From contig NZ_JAFBCK010000001.1 of NCBI RefSeq assembly GCF_016907695.1, positions 1-64,000 of the forward strand: a stretch of 64,000 nt of DNA, read 5' to 3'. Below, one piece after another: positions 16,901 through 25,347 of the stretch. This stretch comes from Actinokineospora baliensis. Lineage in GTDB: Bacteria > Actinomycetota > Actinomycetes > Mycobacteriales > Pseudonocardiaceae. The notes below the pieces were generated by a model. It did no database searches and had not been told where the DNA came from. It saw nothing but the letters and a program-made list of their open reading frames with translations. The number at the start of each line of letters is the position of its first letter. Position 1 is the stretch's first letter. Position numbers and translations under genes: made by a program.

Positions 16901-19369
16901 ATGGCGCCGCAGCGGGAAACCCGCGTCTACATCCCCCGGCACAGCGGCGCCCTCCCGGCGCCGCTGTCCGCGTTGGTGGCCGACTCCGGGACGGTCGTGG
17001 TCCACGACCCCGCCGACGCCGACCGGGTCATCACGCTCGACGCGCTGGGGACCGAGCTGAAGCGGGCGGCCGTGGCGCCGGTGCGGGAGCAGCGGCTGCT
17101 CAGGGCGGGTTCGCCGGTCACGTCCGTGGCCTTCGTGGAGGCCGACCCGCCGATGGTGGTGGCCGGGTGCGAGGACGGCGTGGCCCGGGTCTGGTCGCTG
17201 GACGGGACGGCACTGCGCGAGCTGCACGGGCACACCGGACCGGTGTGGGGAGTCGCGGCGAGCCGGTACGCGGCGGGTCAGGTATTCACCTGCGGGCAGG
17301 ACGGCACGGTGCGCGCATGGCCGCTCTACGGCGAACAAGACGGCATCGTCCTCTACCAGCACGACGGCATCGCCAACGCCATCGTGGCGGGCCGGGGCAG
17401 CACCGTGGTCAGCGGCGGTGACGACAACCAGGTCATCCGGTGGACGAACGGTTCCGTCGAACCCCTGGGCACCCACAACGACTTCGTCACCGGGGTCGCC
17501 CTGCTCGACGACGCGACCCCGGTCTCGATCTCGAACGACGGCACGATCCGGCTGTGGAGCTACCCGACCGGCGCCGCCCCGCTGCCGTTCCCGACGGACT
17601 CCACCTACACCTGCGTGGTGGGGTACGAGTCCATGATCTTCACCGGTACCGAGGACGGCCTGGTCACCGAAGCGCAGGGCGACACCGCGCTCGCCGTCGC
17701 CACCCAGCCCAGGGCACTGGCCGTCTCGTCGATCGACAGCATCGACAGCCGCCCGACGGTCGCGATCGGCGGTGACGACGGGCTCATCCGGTTGTGGGAG
17801 CCCGGGTCTGGTGCCTTGACCAACCTGCCGGGGCACACCGGCCCGGTGCGCGGCTTGGCCTTCGGGACCCTCGACGACCGACTTGTCCTGGTGAGCGGCG
17901 GGGTGGACGGGACGGTCCGGGTCTGGACGCGGCCGATGGCCGACCAGATCGAGTGGGCGACCGACGCGCCCTCGGACAAGGACCTGCTGCGGCGGCAACC
18001 GCTGGCCAGGCTGATCGCCCGCCACCTGCGGAACGTGAACTCGTCCTTCCTGGTGCACCTCGACGGGCCGTGGGGGTCGGGCAAGAGCACGGTGCTGGGG
18101 TTCGTGCGGGAGGAACTGAAGCAGGACTTCACGGTGGTGCCGTTCGACGCGTGGCGGGAGGCCGGGGTCGGACCGGCGTGGTGGGCGCTGCTGACCGCGC
18201 TGCGCACCGCCGTCCGCGGTCAACGCGGGTTCTGGGGGCGGCTGGGACTGCGGATCAGCGAGTCGTTCGCCCGGCTCAGGCGGGTCGGGGCACCGGTGGC
18301 GCTGGCGTTGGCGGTCCTGCTGGCCGCGGGCGCGGGGATCTGGTGGCTGTTCGCCTCCGACCTCAAGAGCTTCGGCGACATCGTCAAGAACATCACCGGC
18401 GCCATCGCGGGCGTCGGGACGCTGGTGGCGGGCGCACTGGTGGCGAGCCGGTTCCTGCTGTGGGACTCCGCGCGCGGGGCCAAGCTGTTCGAGCAGTCCA
18501 ACACCAACCCGATGCTGGAGGTCAACCGGCACTTCGGGTGGCTGGCGGCCAGGGCGAAGCGGCCGGTGGTGTTCCTGGTCGACGACCTTGACCGCTGCAA
18601 GGAGTCCTATGTGGTCGATCTGCTGGACTCGGTGCAGACCCTGGTCCGCGACATCGGCCCGCACTTCATCGTCTCCGCGGACGGCGCGTGGCTCCGGGCG
18701 AGCTACGAGCAGGCCTACGAGCGCTTCACCACGGCCGTCGCGGAACCGGGCAGGCCGTTGGGATACCTGTTCCTGGACAAGTTCTTCCAGCTGCGGGTCC
18801 CGATGCCGATGATCGACTCCTCGCGGCAGGAGGGGTACCTGAGCACGCTCCTCGGTACTGCGGCCCCGAGGCGGGCGAATGCGGCCGAGGTGGCCCGCGT
18901 GCGCACCGAACTCGACCGCAGCTCAACCGAAGCGGAGGTCGTCGCCGCGATGAGCGCCACGAGCCAAGAGGTTCGCGATCGTGTCGCTACCGAAGCCTTG
19001 CAGCGCATCACCAGCCCGGAAGCCGTGGCCGCGACCGAGCACGTGCTGCAGCGGTACGCCAAGCAACTGCCCAAGAACCCGCGCGCGATGAAGCGGTTCA
19101 TCAACACCTACAGCATGGTCCGGGCCGTGCGGACCCTGGAGGGCAACCCGGTCCCGGTGGCCGACCTGGCCAGGTGGACCATCCTGGAGATCCGCTGGCC
19201 AAGCCTCGCCGACCACCTGCGCACCCACCCCGAGTCGATCCTCCACGTCGACACCACCGAGCTGGAGGACATCCCCGAGCCCCTGCGCCCCCTGTTCACC
19301 GACGCTGCCCTGGTCGACCTGTCGCGGACACTGACCCCGGACGCCATCCGCGCCTGCTGCGGCGACTAG
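16901..19369 (+). CDS. WD40 beta-propeller fused to a KAP-family P-loop NTPase with membrane spans
   Basis: An 822-residue protein. Residues 70-345 contain seven WD40-type blades (for example HTGPVWGVAASRYAAGQVF with DGTVRAW, and HTGPVRGLAF with DGTVRVW), enough for one closed propeller. The KAP NTPase follows: Walker A GPWGSGKST (389-397), two membrane helices inserted after it (about 463-484 and 497-520) and Walker B VVFLVDDLDRC (556-566), then the typical KNPRAMKRFINTY segment. KAP NTPases include the phage-exclusion protein PifA and animal Kidins220. The layout (sensor propeller plus membrane-tethered ATPase) suggests a signalling or defence switch; that role is inference. It is convergent with the PstS-like gene. 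Confidence 0.88.
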   Translation: MAPQRETRVYIPRHSGALPAPLSALVADSGTVVVHDPADADRVITLDALGTELKRAAVAPVREQRLLRAGSPVTSVAFVEADPPMVVAGCEDGVARVWSLDGTALRELHGHTGPVWGVAASRYAAGQVFTCGQDGTVRAWPLYGEQDGIVLYQHDGIANAIVAGRGSTVVSGGDDNQVIRWTNGSVEPLGTHNDFVTGVALLDDATPVSISNDGTIRLWSYPTGAAPLPFPTDSTYTCVVGYESMIFTGTEDGLVTEAQGDTALAVATQPRALAVSSIDSIDSRPTVAIGGDDGLIRLWEPGSGALTNLPGHTGPVRGLAFGTLDDRLVLVSGGVDGTVRVWTRPMADQIEWATDAPSDKDLLRRQPLARLIARHLRNVNSSFLVHLDGPWGSGKSTVLGFVREELKQDFTVVPFDAWREAGVGPAWWALLTALRTAVRGQRGFWGRLGLRISESFARLRRVGAPVALALAVLLAAGAGIWWLFASDLKSFGDIVKNITGAIAGVGTLVAGALVASRFLLWDSARGAKLFEQSNTNPMLEVNRHFGWLAARAKRPVVFLVDDLDRCKESYVVDLLDSVQTLVRDIGPHFIVSADGAWLRASYEQAYERFTTAVAEPGRPLGYLFLDKFFQLRVPMPMIDSSRQEGYLSTLLGTAAPRRANAAEVARVRTELDRSSTEAEVVAAMSATSQEVRDRVATEALQRITSPEAVAATEHVLQRYAKQLPKNPRAMKRFINTYSMVRAVRTLEGNPVPVADLARWTILEIRWPSLADHLRTHPESILHVDTTELEDIPEPLRPLFTDAALVDLSRTLTPDAIRACCGD

Positions 19370-19428
19370 CGGTTGGAGCAGAGCACGCCGATCCTCACCA
19401 ATGGCGAGGACTAGCGGTTGTTGCAGAG
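19364..19428. repeat. 20-base direct repeat spanning two convergent stop codons
   Basis: gactagcggttggagcagag (19364-19383) recurs as gactagcggttgttgcagag (19409-19428), 18 of 20 identical. The first copy holds the KAP gene stop, the second the stop of the minus-strand gene. It is probably a small local duplication. Confidence 0.6.
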
Positions 19429-21114
19429 GCTCAGCGACACGCCTTCCGGTGTCGTGCAAGGCAAGTAGCCCGAGTCCTGGAGCCGGAGCCTGCCGCTGTC
19501 GTGTTTGCGGATGTAGTCGGTGAAGGCGCCGAGGAGGCTGTCCGCGGCGGGGTCGCCCTTGGTGTAGAGGTGTTCGACCGTCCAGAAGGGGTAGCTGGAC
19601 TCCAGTTCCGCCGTCGTGTCGTAGGTCTTGCCGTCGATGCTGATGGACTTGAGCTGGCCCTGGGTGCGGGCCTGGGCCACCGAGGGGGCGTCGGCGTAGC
19701 CGATGGCGCCGGGGACGTCGCGGATCTTGGCGATGAGGTCGGCGTTGGAGTCGCGTTCGCAGCGGATCACCCGCGCGCCGGGGTCCCGGTCGGCGGTGAG
19801 GCACTCGTTGGACGACAGGATCCCCTCGCCCGCGTGCAGGACCTGGGCCTCGAACAGCTGCCGGGTGCCGGAGGACTGGCCGCGGCCGACGATGCGGATC
19901 GGCAGCGATTCGGTGCCCGGCCGCAGCTGGTTCCAGTCGGTGATCTCGCCGCGGTAGACCTGGCCGAGTTCGGCGGTGCTCAGCGAGTCGATCGGGACCT
20001 TGGCGTTGACCACGACGTGGTAGATCACGACGGCCAGTTGCAGCGACCGCAGGCCGTCGGCGTTCTGCCGCTGCAGGCCGTCCGAGAGCGCGGCGGAGGT
20101 GGCCGGGTCGGCACCGGCGAGCCAGCGCACACCGTCGATGCTGCCGGTGGGCTGGGTCTTGATGTGCGCGTCGGCGCAGTCGGCCATGTAGTCCTCGGCC
20201 ATCGCGGTGATCGTGGGCATGAAGACGCTGGAGCCCTTGATGGTGAGGTCACCGGCGACGCAGCGCACCGACGGGTCGACCGGGGGCGAGGCGAACACCA
20301 GGCTCAGCACCAGGAACGCGGTCAGCACCAGCGCCAGCGCGCCGGTCAGCCTGGGCAGGGTGAACCGGCGCTGGCTCTTCTCGTCCTTGATGATGCCGTT
20401 GTCGTCGAGCTTGCCGCTGACGGTGATCTCCTTGCTGGTCTCACCGCCCTGGTGGTCCTCCGGCTCCTCGAGCACCACGACCAGCTTGATCTTCTGCTTG
20501 CGCTTGAGCGCCAGGGTCTCCAGCCGCACGCCGTGCCAGCGGGGCTCGGCCTCCGGCTCCTTGGGCGCGGGTGCCTGACCACCGACCCAGCGGACCATGC
20601 GCTGGGTCATCTTGTCGCGGACCGTGCGCAGGTTGTCCCGCTCCCCCACCGGGGCGCTCGGTCCGGCCGTGCCGAGCGGGTCGGTGCCGTCGGTGCGGAA
20701 GAACCGCAGGCCCGCGCGCAGCTTCTCGCGGGTCTCGTCGGAGCCCGCCTCGGAGAACCGGGCGTTCCACACGACCCGCTCGCCGAAGGTGAAGGTGAGC
20801 GGCTTCTCGAAGTCGTCGGGGGCGATGTCGTAGCCGCCGGTGTTGCGGATGCGGATCACCACGATGCTGAGCCGGTCCAGCAGCCGGGTCAGGGTGGCGA
20901 GCTGGCCGGGGGTGCCCGCGGGCGCCTCGTCGGTGAGCTTCTCCGGGCCGAGGCCGATCTTGGAGTTGTAGTGCACCCGGTAGCTGACCCGCTTGCGCCG
21001 GATCAGGAACCGGTCGACGAACGGGGTGGCGATGAGCAGCACGATGCCCAGGACGAGGTTGCCGGGTCCCAGGAAGTCCAGGACCGCGCGCAGCGCCTCC
21101 CGCAGCTCGGTCAC
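19411..21114 (-). CDS. Membrane-anchored PstS-like substrate-binding protein
   Basis: A 567-residue protein. The GTG at 21114 is chosen because ggggaggggatcgcc precedes it; the frame open to 21276 has a low-complexity lead. Layout: first membrane helix (about 17-36), a soluble domain of 210 residues with beta-strands and charged loops that I do not recognise, a second helix (LTGALALVLTAFLVLSLVFA, 256-275), then an outside PstS/PBP-like domain (LTIKGSSVFMPTITAMAEDY, GRGQSSGTRQLFE). That domain normally binds phosphate or a similar oxyanion. No Pst permease genes are nearby, so this looks like a sensor rather than a transporter part. It is convergent with, but not in the operon of, the WD40-KAP gene. 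Confidence 0.78.
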   Translation of the reverse strand: MTELREALRAVLDFLGPGNLVLGIVLLIATPFVDRFLIRRKRVSYRVHYNSKIGLGPEKLTDEAPAGTPGQLATLTRLLDRLSIVVIRIRNTGGYDIAPDDFEKPLTFTFGERVVWNARFSEAGSDETREKLRAGLRFFRTDGTDPLGTAGPSAPVGERDNLRTVRDKMTQRMVRWVGGQAPAPKEPEAEPRWHGVRLETLALKRKQKIKLVVVLEEPEDHQGGETSKEITVSGKLDDNGIIKDEKSQRRFTLPRLTGALALVLTAFLVLSLVFASPPVDPSVRCVAGDLTIKGSSVFMPTITAMAEDYMADCADAHIKTQPTGSIDGVRWLAGADPATSAALSDGLQRQNADGLRSLQLAVVIYHVVVNAKVPIDSLSTAELGQVYRGEITDWNQLRPGTESLPIRIVGRGQSSGTRQLFEAQVLHAGEGILSSNECLTADRDPGARVIRCERDSNADLIAKIRDVPGAIGYADAPSVAQARTQGQLKSISIDGKTYDTTAELESSYPFWTVEHLYTKGDPAADSLLGAFTDYIRKHDSGRLRLQDSGYLPCTTPEGVSLSLCNNR

Positions 21115-21259
21115 GGCGATCCCCTCCCCGGTCGACACCCGCGAGCGCAGCCTAGGAGGGGTGATCACCCGCCGCCGCTGTGACCACCATCCGTTCACCC
21201 GTGGTTCAGCCGCAGTACGGCGGGGCGCGGCTGTCGGTGGCGGCGGGCATGCTGTCGCC

Positions 21260-21856
21260 ATGACCTCTGAACCCAAGGCGGACCTGCTCGGCTACCTGCG
21301 CGTCGCCCGCGAGGCGCTGGTGTGGAAGCTCGACGGGGCGTCCGAATACGACATCCGGCGCCCGCTGACCCCGACCGGCACGAACCTGCTCGGTCTGGTC
21401 AAGCACGTGTCGGGCTGCGAGATCGCCTACTTCGGCGACAGCTTCGGCCGCCCGTTCCCCGGTCGACCGGCCTGGTTGGACCTGGCCGCCACCGACCCGA
21501 CCATCGATATGTGGGCCGCCCCGGACGAGTCCCGCGAGGACATCACCGGCCTGTACCGCGCGGTGTGGGCGCATTCGGACGAGACGATCGAGGGCCTGCC
21601 GCTGGACGCGCCCGCCCGGGTGCCGCACTGGAGCGCGGAGAAGGCGGCGACGACGCTGCACCGGCTGCTGGTCCACATGATCGCCGAGACGCACCGGCAC
21701 GCGGGGCACGCCGACATCGTCCGCGAGCTCGTCGACGGCCGGGTCGGGATGCGCGCCGAGGCGAACAACATGGCCGAGGGGGACGAGGCGTGGTGGGCCG
21801 GCTACCGGGCCAAGCTGGAGCAGGCGGCCAAGGACGCGGGCCAGGCCGGGACCTGA
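21260..21856 (+). CDS. DinB-fold (DUF664) protein, possible thiol-dependent transferase
   Basis: A 198-residue four-helix DinB-like protein with the metal-ligand histidines expected of the family (LVKHVSGCE; HMIAETHRHAGHADIVRE) and the DUF664-type opening LLGYLRVAREALVWKLDG ... RRPLTPTGTNLLGLVKH. Actinobacterial relatives include mycothiol- and bacillithiol-dependent S-transferases, so a thiol-linked detoxification or isomerase activity is likely. The ATG at 21260 fits the family start; the frame upstream belongs to the divergent PstS-like gene. Exact substrate unknown. Confidence 0.85.
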   Translation: MTSEPKADLLGYLRVAREALVWKLDGASEYDIRRPLTPTGTNLLGLVKHVSGCEIAYFGDSFGRPFPGRPAWLDLAATDPTIDMWAAPDESREDITGLYRAVWAHSDETIEGLPLDAPARVPHWSAEKAATTLHRLLVHMIAETHRHAGHADIVRELVDGRVGMRAEANNMAEGDEAWWAGYRAKLEQAAKDAGQAGT

Positions 21857-21882
21857 CCCGCGTCACACGCCTACTCGGGTGC

Positions 21883-22464
21883 CTACTTGGTGCTAGCGCG
21901 GCGGGACCGCAACAGCAGGCCGACCACGATCGCGACCAGGACCACCAGGCCGACGACGAACCAGATCCAGGTGGGCACGCCGGTCTCGGCGGCGGCGGGT
22001 TGCGCCGCAGGGGGCTGCTGGGTCGCCTCGGTGGCGACGACCTCGGGGGTGGTGGCCGCCACGCTGGGCTCGGTGGTGGTCGTCGGGGCGGGGGCGTCGA
22101 CGGCCAGGGTGAAGTTGATGGCGCCGCTGACGGTGTGGCCGTCGTCGGCGTTCACCCGGTATTCGATCGTGTAGGGACCGGCCGGGCCGACCGGCTGCAC
22201 CGGGACGGTGACCACGGTGCCCGCGACGGTGGGCGTGCCCACGGTCCAGCGGAGACCGCCGGGGCTGCTGACCGCGACCGCGTCCACCTTGGCGGTGACC
22301 GCCTCGGTGAAGGTCAGGGTCAGCGCGGTGGGCAACTGGGCCAGGCTCGCGCCCTCGGCCGGGTCGCTTGACTTGAGCTCGACGTGCGCCGAGGCGGGCA
22401 GCGCGGTGCCCAGGACTGCTGCGCCCGCCAGGAGCAGGGTGGCGGCGAGGCGGCGGAACGACAT
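21883..22464 (-). CDS. CopC-like copper-binding secreted, membrane-anchored protein
   Basis: A 193-residue protein. A signal peptide (LAATLLLAGAAVLGTALPASA) is followed at once by mature HVELKSSDPAEGA; the N-terminal histidine and the later DDGHTVSG are the usual Cu(II) ligands of CopC domains. The Ig-like CopC domain runs to about residue 125. A Pro/Thr/Ala linker and a C-terminal membrane helix (WIWFVVGLVVLVAIVVGLLL) with a basic end anchor it. It would bind copper at the outer face of the membrane. No CopD or YcnI-type partner is adjacent. Confidence 0.9.
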   Translation of the reverse strand: MSFRRLAATLLLAGAAVLGTALPASAHVELKSSDPAEGASLAQLPTALTLTFTEAVTAKVDAVAVSSPGGLRWTVGTPTVAGTVVTVPVQPVGPAGPYTIEYRVNADDGHTVSGAINFTLAVDAPAPTTTTEPSVAATTPEVVATEATQQPPAAQPAAAETGVPTWIWFVVGLVVLVAIVVGLLLRSRRASTK

Positions 22465-22653
22465 CGGGGACCTTCCTTCTTCGGGACCTGCGGGACCGCG
22501 GGCGCCGCGCGCGTCGGGGGGTGCCCGACGGGGACGGCGCGAGCGGGTGCCGTGATCCCTCGGCGCGGAGCGTACCCAGGCGGGCACCCAGCGGTGGATC
22601 CGCGGTGGCCGGGAATGCCCGGAGTGGTGATTGTGGCGGGTCCGGGAAATGGG

Positions 22654-23934
22654 TCAGCCGATGGTGACCGGGATTTCCTCGACGCCGTAGACAATGGACG
22701 TCTTGCGGAATCGCAGCGCCGATTCCGGCGTGGCCAACCGCAGGTTCGGGAATCGGCGGACCAGGGCGGGGTAGGCCGCGCGCAGCTCCATCCTGGCCAG
22801 CTCGGCGCCGATGCAGCGGTGCGCGCCGTGCCCGAAGGCCAGGTGCTGCGTCGGCCGCCTGGTCGGGTCGAACTCCGGCGAGCCCCCGACTAGGGCGTTG
22901 TCGCGGTCGGCGGCGCTGAGCGAGCAGACGACCACGTCGCCCGCGCCGATCCGGGCCCCGCCGACCTCCAGGTCGCGGCGGGCGAAGCGCGGGAAGGCGA
23001 CCTGGACCACGGTCAGGTACCGCAGCAGCTCCTCCACGAACGGCCCGGTGGCGGCGTCGTCGTCGCGCACGAGCGCGCTGGCCGCCGGGTCGCGCAGCAG
23101 GATGAGGGCACCGAGGGCGAGCATGCTGGCCGTGGTCTCGAAGCCGCCGGTGAGGATGCCGTCGGCCAGGCCAGCGAGCTCCTTGTCGTCGACGTCGTCG
23201 CCGTGCTCGCGGATGATCATGCCGAGCAGCCCGTCGCCCGGGTCCGCGCGCTGCGCCTTGACCACGCCCTCCAGGTAGACCAGTGATTCGGAGATCGCGC
23301 CGATCGAGGCGCCCGCCCCGCTGAAGAGGTCGAACCTGGCCACCGCGAGCCGCTGGAACTCGTCGCGGTCGCTGTAGGGGACGCCGAGCAGCTCGCAGAT
23401 GGTCAGCGACGGGATGGGCAGCGCGAAGGCCTCCACCAGGTCGACCGGGTCCGACGAGGCCGCCATCCGGTCCAGGCAGTCGGCCACGATGGCGTCGATG
23501 CGCGGGCCGAGGCGGGCCAGGCGGCGCATGGTGAACTCGGGGGTGAGCAGCTTGCGCAGCCGGGTGTGGTCGGGCGGGTCGGCGAACCCGAGGCCGCCGG
23601 GGCTGTGCTCCTGACCGCCGATGATCTCGCCCAGGTGGGTGTAGTCGTTGCTGAACGAGGCGGTGTCGGCGAGCACCTGCTTGTTCTCCGCGTACCCGGT
23701 GACCAGCCACACGTTCACCCCGAAGGGGATGGGCAGCTTGGTGACCGGCGCCCCCGCGCTGATCCGGTCCAGTTCGGCGACCGGCTCCAGCCCGTCGCGG
23801 CGCAACGGCACCAGCGCGCTCTCCGGCAGCAGGGACAACGCCCTGGTGCCCGCCTTGCGCAGCACGAAGCGGGCCAGCGCGGTACTCGCCAGCCGTGCCG
23901 CGACGGTCTTGCCGACCGTCCGAATGAGACCCAC
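22654..23934 (-). CDS. Cytochrome P450, candidate tailoring enzyme of the polyketide
   Basis: A 426-residue P450 with heme loop FGHGAHRCIGAELAR, I-helix GGFETTASM and K-helix EELLRY; all key residues including the cysteine thiolate are present, so it should be an active monooxygenase rather than a P450-like glycosyltransferase helper. It follows the sugar gene operon in the same direction but after a strong terminator and a 303-base gap, so it has its own promoter. Its position makes it the best candidate for hydroxylating the macrolide; the assignment is by context only. Confidence 0.92.
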   Translation of the reverse strand: MGLIRTVGKTVAARLASTALARFVLRKAGTRALSLLPESALVPLRRDGLEPVAELDRISAGAPVTKLPIPFGVNVWLVTGYAENKQVLADTASFSNDYTHLGEIIGGQEHSPGGLGFADPPDHTRLRKLLTPEFTMRRLARLGPRIDAIVADCLDRMAASSDPVDLVEAFALPIPSLTICELLGVPYSDRDEFQRLAVARFDLFSGAGASIGAISESLVYLEGVVKAQRADPGDGLLGMIIREHGDDVDDKELAGLADGILTGGFETTASMLALGALILLRDPAASALVRDDDAATGPFVEELLRYLTVVQVAFPRFARRDLEVGGARIGAGDVVVCSLSAADRDNALVGGSPEFDPTRRPTQHLAFGHGAHRCIGAELARMELRAAYPALVRRFPNLRLATPESALRFRKTSIVYGVEEIPVTIG

Positions 23935-24237
23935 TGCGACCTCCCCCGGGACGCTTGCCCGGCCCGACCCTACCGGGGGGCCGCGCGGGGTCTCAGCGAC
24001 CTCTCAGCAGCGGGGTGGGCGGACATGACCCAACTCACACCGGGGCGGTGATCAGGCACTTCAGTCCGTTTTGGCCGGTCGGTCCCGGCGATCACCGGAA
24101 GCGCTATTCGGGCGCATTCACCCCGGCGGAGGCGGAGACGGCGAAAATGGGGTCCCATTTCCGCGAGTGGGGCCTCGGAGGCCATTTCGCGGAGTGGGAC
24201 CCCACGTCCACCGGCCCACTGTGGACCCGGCGGGGCG
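23935..24237. other. Gap between the cluster operon and the P450
   Basis: 303 bases without a gene. The right half carries the operon terminator (24,148-24,204); the left half must hold the promoter of the minus-strand P450, which I cannot define by eye. Confidence 0.6.
24148..24204 (-). terminator. Strong terminator closing the polyketide/sugar operon
   Basis: Arms of 23 bases (24148-24170 and 24182-24204; outer part tggggtccca / tgggacccca exact, inner part with small bulges) enclose an 11-base loop. Read on the minus strand the stem is followed by a T-run (ttttcgcc). It starts 34 bases after the aminotransferase stop. Confidence 0.85.
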
Positions 24238-25347
24238 TCACACCGTGCGCAGCACCTCGCGCAGGGCGTTGATGACCTTGTCCTGCAGGTCCTCGGACAG
24301 CGACGAGTACATCGGCAGCGAGAAGATCTCGTCGGCCAGGCGTTCGGTGACCGGCAGCGACCCGGCCCCGTAGCCCAGGTGCGCGAACCCGCTCATGGTG
24401 TGCACCGGCCACCGGTAACTCACGTTCAGCGAGATGTCGTAGGCCTGCAGCGCCTCGAGGATCGCGTCCCGGCGCGGGTGGCGCACGACGTAGACGTAGT
24501 ACACGTGGTCGTTGCCGGGCTCGACCGAGGGCAGGACCAGTTCGGTGTCCGACAACGCCTCCGCGTAGCGCGCAGCGACCCGGCGGCGCGCCTCTAGGTA
24601 CCCGTCCAGCCTGCGGAGTTTGCGGCGCAGGATCTCCGCGTGGACCTCGTCCAGCCGCGAGTTGTGGCCGGGGGTCTCCACGACGTAGTACTGCTTGTCC
24701 ATGCCGTAGTACCGGAGCCTGCGCAGGCTGGCGTCGACCTCGGCGTCATCGGTGATGACAGCGCCGCCGTCGCCGTAGGCGCCCAGGACCTTGGTCGGGT
24801 AGAAGGAGAACGCGGCGGCCTTGCCGGTCGTACCCGCGATCCGGCCGTGCTGGCGGGCGCCGTGGGACTGGGCGCAGTCCTCCAGGATCGGGATGCCGTG
24901 CTTCTCGGACAACGCGACGAGGGGGGCGAGGTCGACGCACTGGCCGTAGAGGTGGACGGGCAGCAGGCAGGTCGTGCGGGGGGTGATCGCGGCCTCGACC
25001 TGGCTGACGTCCATGAGGTGGTTGCGCTCGTGCACGTCGACGAAGACCGGGGTGGCGCCGATCTGGTCGATGGCGATGACCGTGGGTGCCGCGGTGTTCG
25101 ACACCGTGATGACCTCGTCGCCGCGGCGGACGCCCAGCGCGCGCAGGGCCAGGACCAGGGCGTTCGTGCCATTGTCGACGCCGACGCCGTGGCCGAGGCC
25201 GTGGTAGGCGGCGAACTCCGACTCGAAGCCGAGCACGCTGGGACCGAACACGAGCTGCCCGGACCGGAACACCGTGTCCACCGCGTCGAGGATGTCCTCG
25301 CGCTCGTTCTCGTACTCGGGCAGGTAGTCCCAGACGCGGGTGGTCAT
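24238..25347 (-). CDS. NDP-hexose 3-aminotransferase (DegT/DnrJ/EryC1/StrS family)
   Basis: A 369-residue PLP-dependent sugar aminotransferase, most like the 3-aminotransferases of desosamine, mycaminose and daunosamine pathways. The PLP lysine is in [15 protein letters not shown] (Lys186); EDCAQSHGA and the N-terminal [24 protein letters not shown] are family hallmarks. It would install the amine at C3 of an NDP-2,6-dideoxy-3,4-diketo sugar. Its ATG overlaps the 2,3-dehydratase stop by 4 bases (25344-25347), so product handover and coupling are likely. It is the last gene before the operon terminator. C3 rather than C4 specificity is inferred from overall likeness and from the dimethyltransferase nearby. 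Confidence 0.92.
   Translation of the reverse strand: MTTRVWDYLPEYENEREDILDAVDTVFRSGQLVFGPSVLGFESEFAAYHGLGHGVGVDNGTNALVLALRALGVRRGDEVITVSNTAAPTVIAIDQIGATPVFVDVHERNHLMDVSQVEAAITPRTTCLLPVHLYGQCVDLAPLVALSEKHGIPILEDCAQSHGARQHGRIAGTTGKAAAFSFYPTKVLGAYGDGGAVITDDAEVDASLRRLRYYGMDKQYYVVETPGHNSRLDEVHAEILRRKLRRLDGYLEARRRVAARYAEALSDTELVLPSVEPGNDHVYYVYVVRHPRRDAILEALQAYDISLNVSYRWPVHTMSGFAHLGYGAGSLPVTERLADEIFSLPMYSSLSEDLQDKVINALREVLRTV

Noticed and set aside
18688..21183. 831-residue plus-strand open frame
   Set aside because: Runs out of frame through the KAP gene end and antisense to the PstS-like gene; low-complexity Arg/Gly/His product.
22654..23934. P450 as the inactive helper of the EryCIII-like glycosyltransferase
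   Set aside because: It keeps the heme cysteine (HRCIGA) and the ETT oxygen motif, unlike DesVIII/EryCII-type helpers.
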